64,000 nt of DNA from Brevundimonas fluminis (GTDB taxonomy: Bacteria > Pseudomonadota > Alphaproteobacteria > Caulobacterales > Caulobacteraceae), in NCBI RefSeq assembly GCF_003934285.1, contig NZ_RQWJ01000002.1, positions 1 to 64,000 of the forward strand, given 5' to 3'. Positions 27,198-35,856 of the stretch are shown here, one piece after another; position 1 is the first letter of the stretch, and each line of letters opens with the position of its first letter. The position numbers and the translations under genes are program-made. Below the pieces are notes generated by a model that did not search any database, was not told the DNA's origin, and saw only the letters and a list, made by a program, of their open reading frames with translations.

Positions 27198-28481
27198 ATG
27201 CTGTATACGTTTCACGAGCTCGCCTATTACGGGGCGACGCCGTTTCGTCTGGGGGCCCAGGCCGCCCGCACCTTCTGGACCCACCCCTTCAACCCCGCCG
27301 CCGACACGCTGATGGCGCGCTCCGCCGCGGCCGCCGCCGAGGTGTTCGAGGGTCTGACGCGTCGCTACGGCAAGCCGGCCTGGGGGCTGGACGTGGTGTC
27401 GGTGAACGGCGTCGACGTGCGGGTGACCGAGGAGACGGTCTGGTCCTCGCCGTGGTGCCGCCTGATCCGCTTCGCCCGCGACCCCCGCGATCTCAAGAGG
27501 GCGGGCAAGCCGGTCGACGCGCCGCGCGTGCTGATCGTGGCTCCGCTGTCCGGCCACTACGCCACCCTGCTGCGCGGCACGGTCGAGGCCTTCATCCAGG
27601 ACCACGACGTCCACGTGACCGACTGGGTCAACGCCCGACAGGTGCCGATGCTGGAAGGGCGTTTCGACTTCTTCGACTACATCGACCACGTGCGGACCAT
27701 GCTGGGCCAGGTCGGTCCGGGCGCCCACGTCGTCGGCGTCTGCCAGCCCGGGCCGCCGGTGCTGGCGGCGGTGGCCGTCATGGCCATGGACGACGACCCG
27801 AACCGTCCGGCCTCGATGACCTTCATGGGCTCGCCGATCGACGCGCGCCTGTCGCCCACGGTGACCAACCAGCTGGCCGAGCAGAAGCCCTTCACCTGGT
27901 TCCGCTCCAACATGATCCACACCGTGCCCCTGCCCTATCCGGGCGCGGGGCGGCGGGTCTATCCGGGCTTCGTCCAGCTCTACAGCTTCATGTCGATGAA
28001 CGAGGACCGGCACCGCGACGCCCATCAGGACTATTTCGCCAACCTGGTCCGGGGCGACGGCGACGCGGCCGAGAAGCATGCCGAGTTCTACGACGAGTAC
28101 CTCTCCGTGCTGGACCTGACCGAGGAGTTCTATCTCCAGACCATCGACATCGTCTTCCAGCAGCATCTGCTGGCGCGCGGCCTGCTGGAGCACCGCGGGC
28201 GGCGCGTCGATCTGACGGCCATCGCCGACGTCGGCCTGATGACGGTCGAGGGCGAGAAGGACGACATCTCCGGCGTCGGCCAGACCCAGGCCGCCCACGG
28301 CCTCTGCGCGTCCATCCCCGACGACCGGCGCGAGCTCTACGTGAACCCCGACGTCGGCCACTACGGCGTCTTCAACGGCCGCCGCTTCCGCGACGACATC
28401 TATCCCCGCGTGCGCGACTTCATCGCCCGCAATCAGGCGATCCATGACGCAGTTCCACAACGGCGCGCGGCTGCGGCTTGA
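27198..28481 (+). CDS. phaZ: intracellular polyhydroxyalkanoate (PHB) depolymerase
   Basis: 427 aa, alpha/beta hydrolase. It degrades stored polyhydroxybutyrate inside the cell. The nucleophile is a cysteine, Cys182 in VVGVCQPGPP, in place of the usual lipase-box serine, as known for Ralstonia PhaZ1-type enzymes. The N-terminus MLYTFHELAYYGATPFRL is typical, as is the C-terminal GHYGVFNGRRF with the catalytic histidine. No signal peptide. ATG at 27198 follows AGGACC. The next gene begins 38 bases inside its 3' end. Confidence 0.94.
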   Translation: MLYTFHELAYYGATPFRLGAQAARTFWTHPFNPAADTLMARSAAAAAEVFEGLTRRYGKPAWGLDVVSVNGVDVRVTEETVWSSPWCRLIRFARDPRDLKRAGKPVDAPRVLIVAPLSGHYATLLRGTVEAFIQDHDVHVTDWVNARQVPMLEGRFDFFDYIDHVRTMLGQVGPGAHVVGVCQPGPPVLAAVAVMAMDDDPNRPASMTFMGSPIDARLSPTVTNQLAEQKPFTWFRSNMIHTVPLPYPGAGRRVYPGFVQLYSFMSMNEDRHRDAHQDYFANLVRGDGDAAEKHAEFYDEYLSVLDLTEEFYLQTIDIVFQQHLLARGLLEHRGRRVDLTAIADVGLMTVEGEKDDISGVGQTQAAHGLCASIPDDRRELYVNPDVGHYGVFNGRRFRDDIYPRVRDFIARNQAIHDAVPQRRAAAA

Positions 28482-29172
28482 GCGGCCGGGCGGCGGCGAG
28501 CCACTGACCCTCCGTCTGTCCGTCAACGCCCGGGCCCGCCGGTTGTCGGTGCGCATCGACGCCCGCGCCGGAGAGGCCGTCGTCGTCGCCCCCAGCCCGC
28601 GGACCCTGCCCCAGGCCGTCGACTTCGCCCGCACCCGCGCCCTGTGGATCGCGGAACGGCTGTCCGCCCGCCCGAAGACGACGCCGCTGGCGCCGGGTCA
28701 GGAGATCCTGCTGGCCGGTCGGTCCGTGCGGCTGGAGGCGACCGGCACGGCGGCCGCGGCCCGTCTGGTCCAGTCGGAGGCGGGACCCGTCATCCGGGCG
28801 GGCGGAGAGGGCGAGGCCTTCTCCCGCCGAGTGCTGAACTTCCTCAAGGCCGAGGCGCGCCGCCGCCTGACCGACCGCACCGAGTTTCATCGCGCCGCCT
28901 TGGGTCAGGCCCCGGTCCGGCTGTCGATCACCGATTCACGCACCCGCTGGGGCTCGTGCAGCCCGCATGCCCGCACCATCCGCTACAGCTGGCGCGTCGT
29001 CATGGCTCCGGAGGCCGTGCTGGACTATCTGGCCGCCCACGAGGTCGCGCATCTGGTCCACGCCGACCACAGCCCGGCCTACTGGTCCGTCGTCGAACGC
29101 CTGATCGGCGACCACCGTCCGCACCGACGCTGGCTGAAGACCCACGGCGCGGCGCTGCACGCGGTGGGTTGA
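28444..29172 (+). CDS. YgjP/WLM-type zinc metallopeptidase (DUF45)
   Basis: 242 aa. The C-terminal half has the zincin motif HEVAH (His199 to His203) followed by HSPAYW, with DSRTRWGSC just before it, a signature of YgjP/SprT-like proteins. The N-terminal part (RLSVNARARRLSVRID) is the usual beta-rich region. Cytoplasmic; substrate unknown. It overlaps the phaZ 3' end by 38 bases in another frame; the family motifs on both sides show that both reading frames are real. Confidence 0.9.
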   Translation: MTQFHNGARLRLERPGGGEPLTLRLSVNARARRLSVRIDARAGEAVVVAPSPRTLPQAVDFARTRALWIAERLSARPKTTPLAPGQEILLAGRSVRLEATGTAAAARLVQSEAGPVIRAGGEGEAFSRRVLNFLKAEARRRLTDRTEFHRAALGQAPVRLSITDSRTRWGSCSPHARTIRYSWRVVMAPEAVLDYLAAHEVAHLVHADHSPAYWSVVERLIGDHRPHRRWLKTHGAALHAVG

Positions 29173-29175
29173 GCG

Positions 29176-31260
29176 TCAGAAGAACAACGGCTCCGACTTC
29201 CTCTCCGGCGCGGGCGTCGTTTCCGGCCGGCGCGGCTCGGTCGGCTGCGGCACGGTGGGGCGGACCACGGGGCGGTCGACGGGCGGGTCGTTCGGTTCGG
29301 GCGCCTCGCGCTCGACCTCGCCGCCCGTGACCAGCTCCTCGCCCTCGGCATAGGGGTCCTCGATCGATCCCATCAGCTCGCTCATGGGATCCGGCGGGAT
29401 CCAGCCCTCGGGCATGGGTGGGCCGTCGGGGATGCGGGGCGCGTTCAGACGCGGCAGGGCCGCCTCCATGAAGCCCTTCCAGATCGCCGCCGGAGCCGCG
29501 CCGCCGGTGACGCCGCGCATGGCCGTGTTGTCGTCCTTGCCGACCCAGACGGCGGTGACGAAGCCGCCGGTGTAGCCGACGAACCAGGCGTCCTTGTAGT
29601 CCGAGGTGGTGCCCGTCTTGCCGGCCAGATCGCGCCCGCCGATTCCGACCGACCGCGCCGTGCCGCCCGAGACCACGCCGCGCAGCATCTGGTTCATGTA
29701 GTACAGGGGCGGGTTGGCGATGGCCTGAACCGACCGGACGTCCCGGGCGCCGCGCTGATAGATCACGCGGCCCTTCGGCGTGCGGATGCGGCTGATGCCA
29801 TAGGCCTCGACGCGCTTGCCGCCGTTGGCGAAGGGGGCATACGCCTGGGCCATCTCCAGGGGGCTGACCTCGACGGCGCCCAGGGCCATGGCCGGCTCCA
29901 GCCCGATCCGGCTCTCGATGCCCAGACGCCGCGCCGTGCGGGCCACCTGGTCGCGGCCGAGCGTGTCGGCCAGCCGCACCGCGACCGTGTTGGTCGACTG
30001 CGCCACGGCGCTGGCCAGCGTCATGCGCCCGGCATAGCCGCCGGAATAGTTGCGCGGCGACCAGCTGCCGATGCGGATCGGCTCGTCCACCACCGGCGTC
30101 TCGGGCGTGTAGCCGGCCTCCACCGCCGTCAGATAGACGAAGGGCTTGAAGGCCGAGCCGGCCTGACGCCGGGCGTCGACGGCCCGGTTGAACTGGCTGT
30201 CGGCATAGCTGGCGCCGCCGATCATGGCCCGCACCCGCCCGTCGCCGTCCACCGCGACCAGCGCGGCCTGCTGCACGCCCTTGGACCTGTCGCGGTCGAG
30301 GATGCGCCGCACGGCCCGCTCGGCGGAGGTCTGCAGCGTCAGGTCCAGCGTCGTCTCCACGATCAGGTCCTCGCCCGGATCGTCGCCGACCAGGCCGCGC
30401 ACCTCGGCGTCCAGCCAGTCGATGAAATACTGGGCGTGCTGGGTCGCCAGCGTCCGCGACACGCGCACGGGCTCCAGCACCGCGGCGGCCCGCTGGTCGG
30501 CGGAGATGACGCCGCTCTCCTCCATCTCGTCCAGCACCACGGTGGCGCGCGTCGCCGCCCGCTCGCTCTCGGACACCGGCGAATAGCGCGAGGGCGCCTT
30601 CAGCAGACCCGCCAGCAGGGCGGCCTCGCCGACCGTCAGATCCTTGGCCGACTTGTCGAAATAGCGCTGGGACGCCGCCTCGATGCCGTAGGCGCCGGCG
30701 CCGAAGTAGACTCGGTTCAGATACAGGGCGAGGATTTCGTCCTTGGAGAATTTCATCTCCAGCCACACCGCCAGCATCAGCTCCTGCACCTTGCGGCGCA
30801 ACGTCTGGTCCGGGGTCAGAAACAGATTCTTCGCCAGTTGCTGGGTGATGGTCGAGCCGCCCTGCACCACCCGTCCGGCGCGCATGTTGGCGACCATGGC
30901 CCGCACCATGCCGATGGGGTCGAAGCCGGGATGCCAGCGGAAGCGCTGGTCCTCGATGGCGATGAAGGCCGCCGGCACGTAGTCCGGGAGGGCGGCCAGA
31001 TCGGCCGGCGGCGCCTGCTGGGTGCCGCGCACCGCGATCAGGGCGCCGTTGCGGTCCAGGTAGGTGATCGAGGGCTGGCGGTCGACTTCATACAGGGTCG
31101 AGGTGTCCGGCAGGCCGCGCGCGAACACGGCGAAGAAGGCGACCAGGAAGATCACGCCCCAGACGGCCAGGACCCCGCCCCAGTACAGCGCCTTCTGCAT
31201 CGGAGTGCGCGCCGCGCCCGCCCCGTCGCCCCGTCCACCCGGAATTCCGAACCGCGCCAT
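29176..31260 (-). CDS. PBP1A-family bifunctional penicillin-binding protein
   Basis: 694 aa. It polymerises and cross-links peptidoglycan. One membrane anchor lies at about 25-48. The GT51 glycosyltransferase domain has IEDQRFRWHPGFD and GGSTITQQLAKN; the transpeptidase domain has the serine motif GSAFKP, SQSTN and KTGTTSD. A Pro/Glu-rich tail of about 85 residues follows. All active-site motifs are intact. The 3' end is convergent with the zinc peptidase, 3 bases apart. A 7-bp stem (CCGGACG/CGTCCGG, 31279-31302) lies just upstream, without a T tract. Confidence 0.95.
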   Translation of the reverse strand: MARFGIPGGRGDGAGAARTPMQKALYWGGVLAVWGVIFLVAFFAVFARGLPDTSTLYEVDRQPSITYLDRNGALIAVRGTQQAPPADLAALPDYVPAAFIAIEDQRFRWHPGFDPIGMVRAMVANMRAGRVVQGGSTITQQLAKNLFLTPDQTLRRKVQELMLAVWLEMKFSKDEILALYLNRVYFGAGAYGIEAASQRYFDKSAKDLTVGEAALLAGLLKAPSRYSPVSESERAATRATVVLDEMEESGVISADQRAAAVLEPVRVSRTLATQHAQYFIDWLDAEVRGLVGDDPGEDLIVETTLDLTLQTSAERAVRRILDRDRSKGVQQAALVAVDGDGRVRAMIGGASYADSQFNRAVDARRQAGSAFKPFVYLTAVEAGYTPETPVVDEPIRIGSWSPRNYSGGYAGRMTLASAVAQSTNTVAVRLADTLGRDQVARTARRLGIESRIGLEPAMALGAVEVSPLEMAQAYAPFANGGKRVEAYGISRIRTPKGRVIYQRGARDVRSVQAIANPPLYYMNQMLRGVVSGGTARSVGIGGRDLAGKTGTTSDYKDAWFVGYTGGFVTAVWVGKDDNTAMRGVTGGAAPAAIWKGFMEAALPRLNAPRIPDGPPMPEGWIPPDPMSELMGSIEDPYAEGEELVTGGEVEREAPEPNDPPVDRPVVRPTVPQPTEPRRPETTPAPERKSEPLFF

Positions 31261-31382
31261 CGCCGCCCTCTGAAGTGCCCGGACGACAGCTTAGCCGTCC
31301 GGCGCGACGGCGAACACCGCCGCTCGCCTGAAGAGTGAACGCACCAATCCGTCCAAACGATGACGGAAACGTGAGCGGTCGT

Positions 31383-31847
31383 TCATCCCCCCGCGCGACG
31401 GCGGGCCGCGACCACCGCCCGGTCCAGCGCCTGCAGGAAGCTCGACCGGTCCTTCGGCCCGAACGGCGGCGGACCGCTGGTGGCCACGCCCATCGACCGC
31501 AGATGCTCGCCCACCATCCGCCCGGCCAGCGCCGAGCCGATGGAGTTCTCGGTGAACGCCTCGCCGTTGGGCCGGATCGCCTGCGCCCCGGCCGCCAGGC
31601 ACCGCTCGGCCAGCGGGATGTCGGAGGTCACCACCACGTCGGCGGGCCCGACCCGCTCGGCGATCCAGTCGTCCGCCACGTCCGGCCCGGCGTCCACCAC
31701 CACCTGCTCGATGAAGGACGCCCGCGGCAGCTGGATCCAGCCGTTGGACACCACGAAGACGCGCAGGCCGCACCGCTCCGCCACACGAAAGGCCTCCGCC
31801 TTCACCGGACAGGCGTCGGCGTCGATGAAAAGGCGAGGGGCGATCAT
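31383..31847 (-). CDS. YaiI/YqxD family protein (DUF188)
   Basis: 154 aa. Conserved N-terminus LFIDADACPVK, then VVTSDIPLAERCLAAGA, and IRPNGEAFTENSI. The family resembles PIN-like nucleases, but its function is not established. Start ATG at 31847, giving the family N-terminus MIAPRLFIDADACP; an upstream in-frame start adds residues unlike the family. Single gene between two divergently read neighbours. Confidence 0.93.
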   Translation of the reverse strand: MIAPRLFIDADACPVKAEAFRVAERCGLRVFVVSNGWIQLPRASFIEQVVVDAGPDVADDWIAERVGPADVVVTSDIPLAERCLAAGAQAIRPNGEAFTENSIGSALAGRMVGEHLRSMGVATSGPPPFGPKDRSSFLQALDRAVVAARRRAGG

Positions 31848-31944
31848 GAGGCGCTCTCTAGCCTCCGTCGCCCGATCCGCCAAAGCGTTGCCATAACCGC
31901 GTTCCGGGCGCAGTCTGGCTCGAGGTCAACCTGGGGAGGGAAGA

Positions 31945-32388
31945 ATGACCGACATGACCGTCAAGACGCCGTGGCACCTGTGGGCCGTCGGCGTGATCAG
32001 CCTGCTGTGGAACGGCTACGGCGGCTACGACTTCATCATGACCACCACGCAGGGCGAGACCTACATGCGCGCTGCGGGCATGACGCAGCCCATGATCGAC
32101 TATTTCAACGCCATGCCGACCTGGATGTACGTGCCGTGGACGCTGGGCGTCTGGGGCGCGGTTCTGGGTTCGATCCTGCTGCTGCTGCGCAACCGGCTGG
32201 CCGTCTGGGCCTTCCTCGCCTCTCTGGTCGGGGCGGTCGGCAACCTGATCTATGGCCTGATGCATCCGATGCCGAACCTGCCCGAGGCCATGGCCATGAT
32301 GAAATGGATGCCGTGGGCCATCGTCCTGATCGCCGCCTTCCTGGCCTGGTACGCCTGGTCGATGTCGAAGAAGGGCGTCCTGCGATGA
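31945..32388 (+). CDS. small four-helix membrane protein, first of a tandem pair
   Basis: 147 aa, four predicted membrane segments, no signal peptide. Conserved with the next gene: PWHLWAVG near the N-terminus, YFNAMPTW in the first loop, LGVWGAVLGSILLLLR in the second helix, and an identical GVLR end. I recognise no named family; the arrangement suggests a sugar- or redox-independent inner-membrane protein of unknown job. GGGAGGG sits upstream of the ATG. Its stop overlaps the next start (ATGA). Confidence 0.85.
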   Translation: MTDMTVKTPWHLWAVGVISLLWNGYGGYDFIMTTTQGETYMRAAGMTQPMIDYFNAMPTWMYVPWTLGVWGAVLGSILLLLRNRLAVWAFLASLVGAVGNLIYGLMHPMPNLPEAMAMMKWMPWAIVLIAAFLAWYAWSMSKKGVLR

Positions 32389-32822
32389 GCGACGCCGGCG
32401 ACAAGCGCCCCTGGCACCTGTGGGCCGTCGGCCTGCTGGCCATTCCGTGGAACGGGTTCGGCTGCTTCGACTATCTCATGACCCAGACGAACCGCGACCA
32501 GTGGTTCGCCCAGATGGGCATGACCGAGGCCCAGCTGACCTATTTCAACGCCATGCCGGCGTGGACGCACGGGGCGTGGGCCCTCGGCGTCTGGGGCGGC
32601 CTGCTGGGCGCGATCCTGCTCCTGTTGCGCTCCAGATGGGCCCTGCACGTCTTCGCCCTGTCCTTCCTCGGCTGGCTGGCGGGGGCGGTCTACGCCTTCG
32701 GCATGTCGGACGGGATCGCGGCCATGGGGCCGATGTGGCCGATGCAGTTCCTGATCGGCGGCGTCGCGGCCTTCTTCGTCTGGTACGCTTGGACCATGGG
32801 CAAGCGCGGCGTGCTGCGCTAA
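32385..32822 (+). CDS. small four-helix membrane protein, second of a tandem pair
   Basis: 145 aa, paralogue of the preceding gene. Aligned blocks are PWHLWAVGLLAIPWNGFG, YFNAMPAW, LGVWGGLLGAILLLLRSR and KRGVLR, so the two arose by duplication and are clearly diverged. The ATGA overlap should couple translation and may give equal amounts; a heterodimer is a reasonable guess. Function unknown. Confidence 0.85.
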   Translation: MSDAGDKRPWHLWAVGLLAIPWNGFGCFDYLMTQTNRDQWFAQMGMTEAQLTYFNAMPAWTHGAWALGVWGGLLGAILLLLRSRWALHVFALSFLGWLAGAVYAFGMSDGIAAMGPMWPMQFLIGGVAAFFVWYAWTMGKRGVLR

Positions 32823-32831
32823 CCGCGGGGG

Positions 32832-33578
32832 GTGAAAGCCCCCCGCCCGCCCGTGTCGCTCACGCCTGACGAGATCGCCGCCGTCCGCTCGTGGGTGATC
32901 CATGAGGACGCCCACGTCCTCGTCCTGAACAAGCCCGCCGGCCTGTCCAGTCAGGGCGGCCGCGTGCGGGCGCACACGCTCGACGACCTGCTGTGGGCCT
33001 TCGCCCGGTCGAACGGCAAACGGCCCGAGCTCGTGCACCGGCTGGACCGCGACACGTCCGGCGTCATTCTGGCGGCCAGGACGAAGCCGGCGGCGGGCTT
33101 CCTCGGCAAGGCCATCCAGTCGCGCAAGCTGAAGAAGACCTACCTCGCCCTCCTCGCCGCCGCGCCCGAGCCGCGCTCCGGCCGTATAGAGACGCCCCTG
33201 CTGCGCAGGGAGATCGGCCGCGAGAGCCACATGCGCGTCGCCGCGCCCGACGAGGCCGGCGCCCAGGCCTCGACCAGCCTCTACCGCACCCTGTCGGCGA
33301 CGGAGGAGGCGGCGCTGGTCGAACTCAGCCCCCTGACCGGCCGCATGCATCAGCTGCGCGTCCACATGGCCTCGATCGGCCGCGCCCTGGTCGGCGACGC
33401 CCGCTACGGCGGCGCCCTGACGCTGGCGGGCGCCCCCGCCCCGCGTCTGATGCTGCACGCCTCGAAGCTGACCTTTCCCCATCCCGAAGGCGGCGAGCGC
33501 ACCGTGGCCGCCCCGCCGCCCGCCGACTTCCTCGCACTGGCCCGGTCTGCGGGATTGGGAACGCAGGGCCTCGCCTGA
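32832..33578 (+). CDS. RluA-family pseudouridine synthase without S4 domain
   Basis: 248 aa. It isomerises uridine to pseudouridine in rRNA or tRNA. Catalytic HRLDRDTSGVIL with the aspartate, NKPAGLSSQGG, and LTGRMHQLRVHMASIG near the C-terminus. No S4 domain precedes it, unlike the paralogue at 35853. GTG start 9 bases after the membrane-pair stop; an internal GTG at 32853 is also possible. The target uridine is not readable. Confidence 0.92.
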   Translation: MKAPRPPVSLTPDEIAAVRSWVIHEDAHVLVLNKPAGLSSQGGRVRAHTLDDLLWAFARSNGKRPELVHRLDRDTSGVILAARTKPAAGFLGKAIQSRKLKKTYLALLAAAPEPRSGRIETPLLRREIGRESHMRVAAPDEAGAQASTSLYRTLSATEEAALVELSPLTGRMHQLRVHMASIGRALVGDARYGGALTLAGAPAPRLMLHASKLTFPHPEGGERTVAAPPPADFLALARSAGLGTQGLA

Positions 33579-33604
33579 GCGCTGTTCACCCGAGGAGACC
33601 CGCC

Positions 33605-34102
33605 ATGTTCCGCATCCTGACCGTGTCCGCCGCCGCGCTCGCCCTGACGGCTTGCGCCTCGCTCGCCCCCTACGGCCCCCAGACCGGCTCAGGCGGTCAG
33701 GGTTATGCCGAGCAAAGGATCGAATCGAACCGCTGGCGGGTGACCTATTCCGGCGTCGGCGCACCCGCCCCGGTGGCGGAGCTGGCCCTGCGCCGCGCCG
33801 CCGAACTGACGGTGGCCAACGGCGACGACTGGTTCGAGGTGGTCCAGCGCTACACCGACGGCCGGCCCGATTCCGCCGGCGGCATCCGTCCCTCCCTGTC
33901 CGTCGGAGCGGGATCCGGTCGCTATTCGGGGCGCTACGGCAGCTATTCCACGTCCGGCGTCGGCGTCGGCGTCGGCCTGAACTTCAGCGGCCCGTCGCCC
34001 ACGACCACGACACTGGAGATCGTCACCGGCGACGGCCCGCCCCCGGACCGCACCGCCGTCTACGACGCCCGCGGCGTGCTGGAGACGATCGGCCGCTACT
34101 AG
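33605..34102 (+). CDS. CC0125/CC1285-type lipoprotein
   Basis: 165 aa. Lipobox LTAC with Cys17. The mature part has the block YAEQRIESNRWRVTYSG seen in Caulobacter lipoproteins of this name, AAELTVANGDDWFEVV, and a Gly/Ser-rich tract (GRYSGRYGSYSTSG). Likely anchored to the outer membrane; function unknown. Its stop TAG interlocks with the stop of the opposite gene in CTAG. Confidence 0.85.
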   Translation: MFRILTVSAAALALTACASLAPYGPQTGSGGQGYAEQRIESNRWRVTYSGVGAPAPVAELALRRAAELTVANGDDWFEVVQRYTDGRPDSAGGIRPSLSVGAGSGRYSGRYGSYSTSGVGVGVGLNFSGPSPTTTTLEIVTGDGPPPDRTAVYDARGVLETIGRY

Positions 34103-35301
34103 CGCCCGCGCGTCAGCGCCCGGTATTCGACCAGCCGCTCCTTGTCGCGGCGAACCTGGTCGGCCACGGCGTTGTCGACGTCCAGCGAGGCGTAACGCAC
34201 CCAGCCGTCGACCCCCAGCTTGTCCTGGACCGCCGCCACCGGCGTGCGCCAGCGGAAGTAGGACAGCCAGCTCACCGCCACGCCCAGCACGGCGGCGAGG
34301 ATCTGCAGGCCGCGGAAGCCCGCCTCACCCGTGGCCGGCGGCTGCTCGAGCGCCAGAACGGCAAGCCCTGCGATCAGCACCAGCGGCGTCATGATCCGCT
34401 GCGCCCAGCGCATCCAGTAGCGCTCGCGACGCACCCTCCACAGCTCCATCTGGACGTGCTTCTCGAGGTACTCCATGCGCGCCCCGATCCACATGGTCAG
34501 GCGCGTCAGATACATGGCGCGCCGACCCCAGCCCTTGCCGTCCATCTGGAACTGGGTCTCGGCCTGGTCGGCCATGGCGCGGGCCGAGGTGAAGAGGTTC
34601 TGCAGTTCTCGCGTGCGCTGCACCACCTCGCGAGACAGCTCGTAGGAATCGTTCTCCAGCTGGAACCGGTACTGGATGAACAGAATGGCCTGCAGGGCCC
34701 AGAACACGCCGAAGGTGGCCAGCATGGCCCCCGCGGCCAGCATCAGCCCCATCTGCTCCGTCCCCGCCCACTGCGCGAACCAGCCGGGCCCAAGGATCGC
34801 CAGCGCCGCGAAGGCGGCCAGCGCGCCCGCCTGCGTCAGACGCTTGACCGAGACGTGCACGACCAAGGCCCGGAAAACGCGCCGGCCATAAGCATGGATG
34901 CGGCTGCGGATGTCCTGATCGACGGGAAAACGCTCCTCGATCTGGCGGCCGAAGAGGACGTGAAAGCGGTCCGGCTTCGACTCCGTCTCCCAGAACGGAA
35001 AGATGTCCAGCGGCTGGTTGAAGTACTCGTCGATGTGCGACGAGACGATGGCCTCGGCTTCCGGCGTCTGGGCGAAATACTCGCTCTCCGAGATCGGCCG
35101 CAGGATGCCGTCGCCGCCCCTCAGGGCCTCGGGCCGCGGGCGACCGTGGTTCGGCGTCGGCGGCGGCACGGCGCGGTCGGCGTGATCCGCCGCGCCCGGC
35201 GGCGGCGGATTGGCCGGCTCCAGCCGCCGGTCGTGGCCCTGTCCGCCGTGGCCCTCGTCGAAGCCGTGCGGCGGCGCGTGGTTGTGATCGTCGTGCGACA
35301 T
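34099..35301 (-). CDS. His-rich N-terminus multi-pass membrane protein of unknown function
   Basis: 400 aa. The first 45 residues are rich in His, Asp and Pro (HDDHNHAPPHGFDEGHGG), a possible metal-binding tail. Four hydrophobic segments lie at about 155-172, 184-207, 300-318 and 328-344, with a soluble helical stretch between 208 and 295 (YELSREVVQRTRELQNL). I know no named family. Orientation cannot be set with confidence. Single-gene transcription unit, divergent from crcB. Confidence 0.75.
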   Translation of the reverse strand: MSHDDHNHAPPHGFDEGHGGQGHDRRLEPANPPPPGAADHADRAVPPPTPNHGRPRPEALRGGDGILRPISESEYFAQTPEAEAIVSSHIDEYFNQPLDIFPFWETESKPDRFHVLFGRQIEERFPVDQDIRSRIHAYGRRVFRALVVHVSVKRLTQAGALAAFAALAILGPGWFAQWAGTEQMGLMLAAGAMLATFGVFWALQAILFIQYRFQLENDSYELSREVVQRTRELQNLFTSARAMADQAETQFQMDGKGWGRRAMYLTRLTMWIGARMEYLEKHVQMELWRVRRERYWMRWAQRIMTPLVLIAGLAVLALEQPPATGEAGFRGLQILAAVLGVAVSWLSYFRWRTPVAAVQDKLGVDGWVRYASLDVDNAVADQVRRDKERLVEYRALTRGR

Positions 35302-35472
35302 GGCGATCGCGGAATCCCCGAACTTGATCGGTCAGTATGGCGAAGTTCGCCGTCCACCGGACGACGTTCTCCCGTCACGGGAAGCCTTCGCCGTTAACCC
35401 CGTCCCCGGCAAGTGAAGTTTCGGTCAGTCCCTGCCCTTAGCTTCGGGAGCCGGACGGTGTATGCGGCGCGC

Positions 35473-35856
35473 ATGACCCGTCTTCTTCTCGTCGCGGCCG
35501 GAGGGGCGCTGGGCGCCTCGGCCCGCTGGGGCGCCGGCGTCCTGGCGCAGCGGCTGGCGCCCGGCGCGGCCTGGCCGTGGGCCACCTTCGGCGTCAACGT
35601 GCTGGGCGGCCTGCTCATGGGCCTGCTCGTCGGATGGCTGGCCGCGCGATCGACCGGCGGGGACGCCGTGCGCCTGTTCGCCGCCGTCGGCGTGCTGGGC
35701 GGCTTCACCACCTTCTCGGCCTTCTCGATGGAGACGGCGCTGATGATCGAACGGAAGCATCTGGGCCTTGCCGCCGGCTACGTCGCCGCCTCGGTCGTCT
35801 TCTCGGTCGCGTCGCTGTTCCTGGGCCTCATGATCGCGCGCAGGGCCTTCGCATGA
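35473..35856 (+). CDS. crcB: fluoride efflux channel CrcB/Fluc
   Basis: 127 aa, four membrane helices. Fluc channels export fluoride as antiparallel dimers. Signatures: GGALGASARWG, FGVNVLGG with the pore asparagine, and GGFTTFSAFS with the phenylalanines and threonines of the fluoride pathway. Start ATG at 35473; the longer in-frame start is not supported. Stop overlaps rluC (ATGA). I looked for a fluoride riboswitch upstream and saw none. Several short stems (35339-35382) lie in the leader region. Confidence 0.95.
   Translation: MTRLLLVAAGGALGASARWGAGVLAQRLAPGAAWPWATFGVNVLGGLLMGLLVGWLAARSTGGDAVRLFAAVGVLGGFTTFSAFSMETALMIERKHLGLAAGYVAASVVFSVASLFLGLMIARRAFA

Noticed and set aside
28444..28481. 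Truncation of phaZ by the next gene
   Set aside because: The 38-base overlap is in another frame; both proteins keep their full domains.
35302..35472. A fluoride riboswitch upstream of crcB
   Set aside because: Several short stems exist, but the conserved GATGG and CTGATGACTCC elements of the crcB motif were not found.
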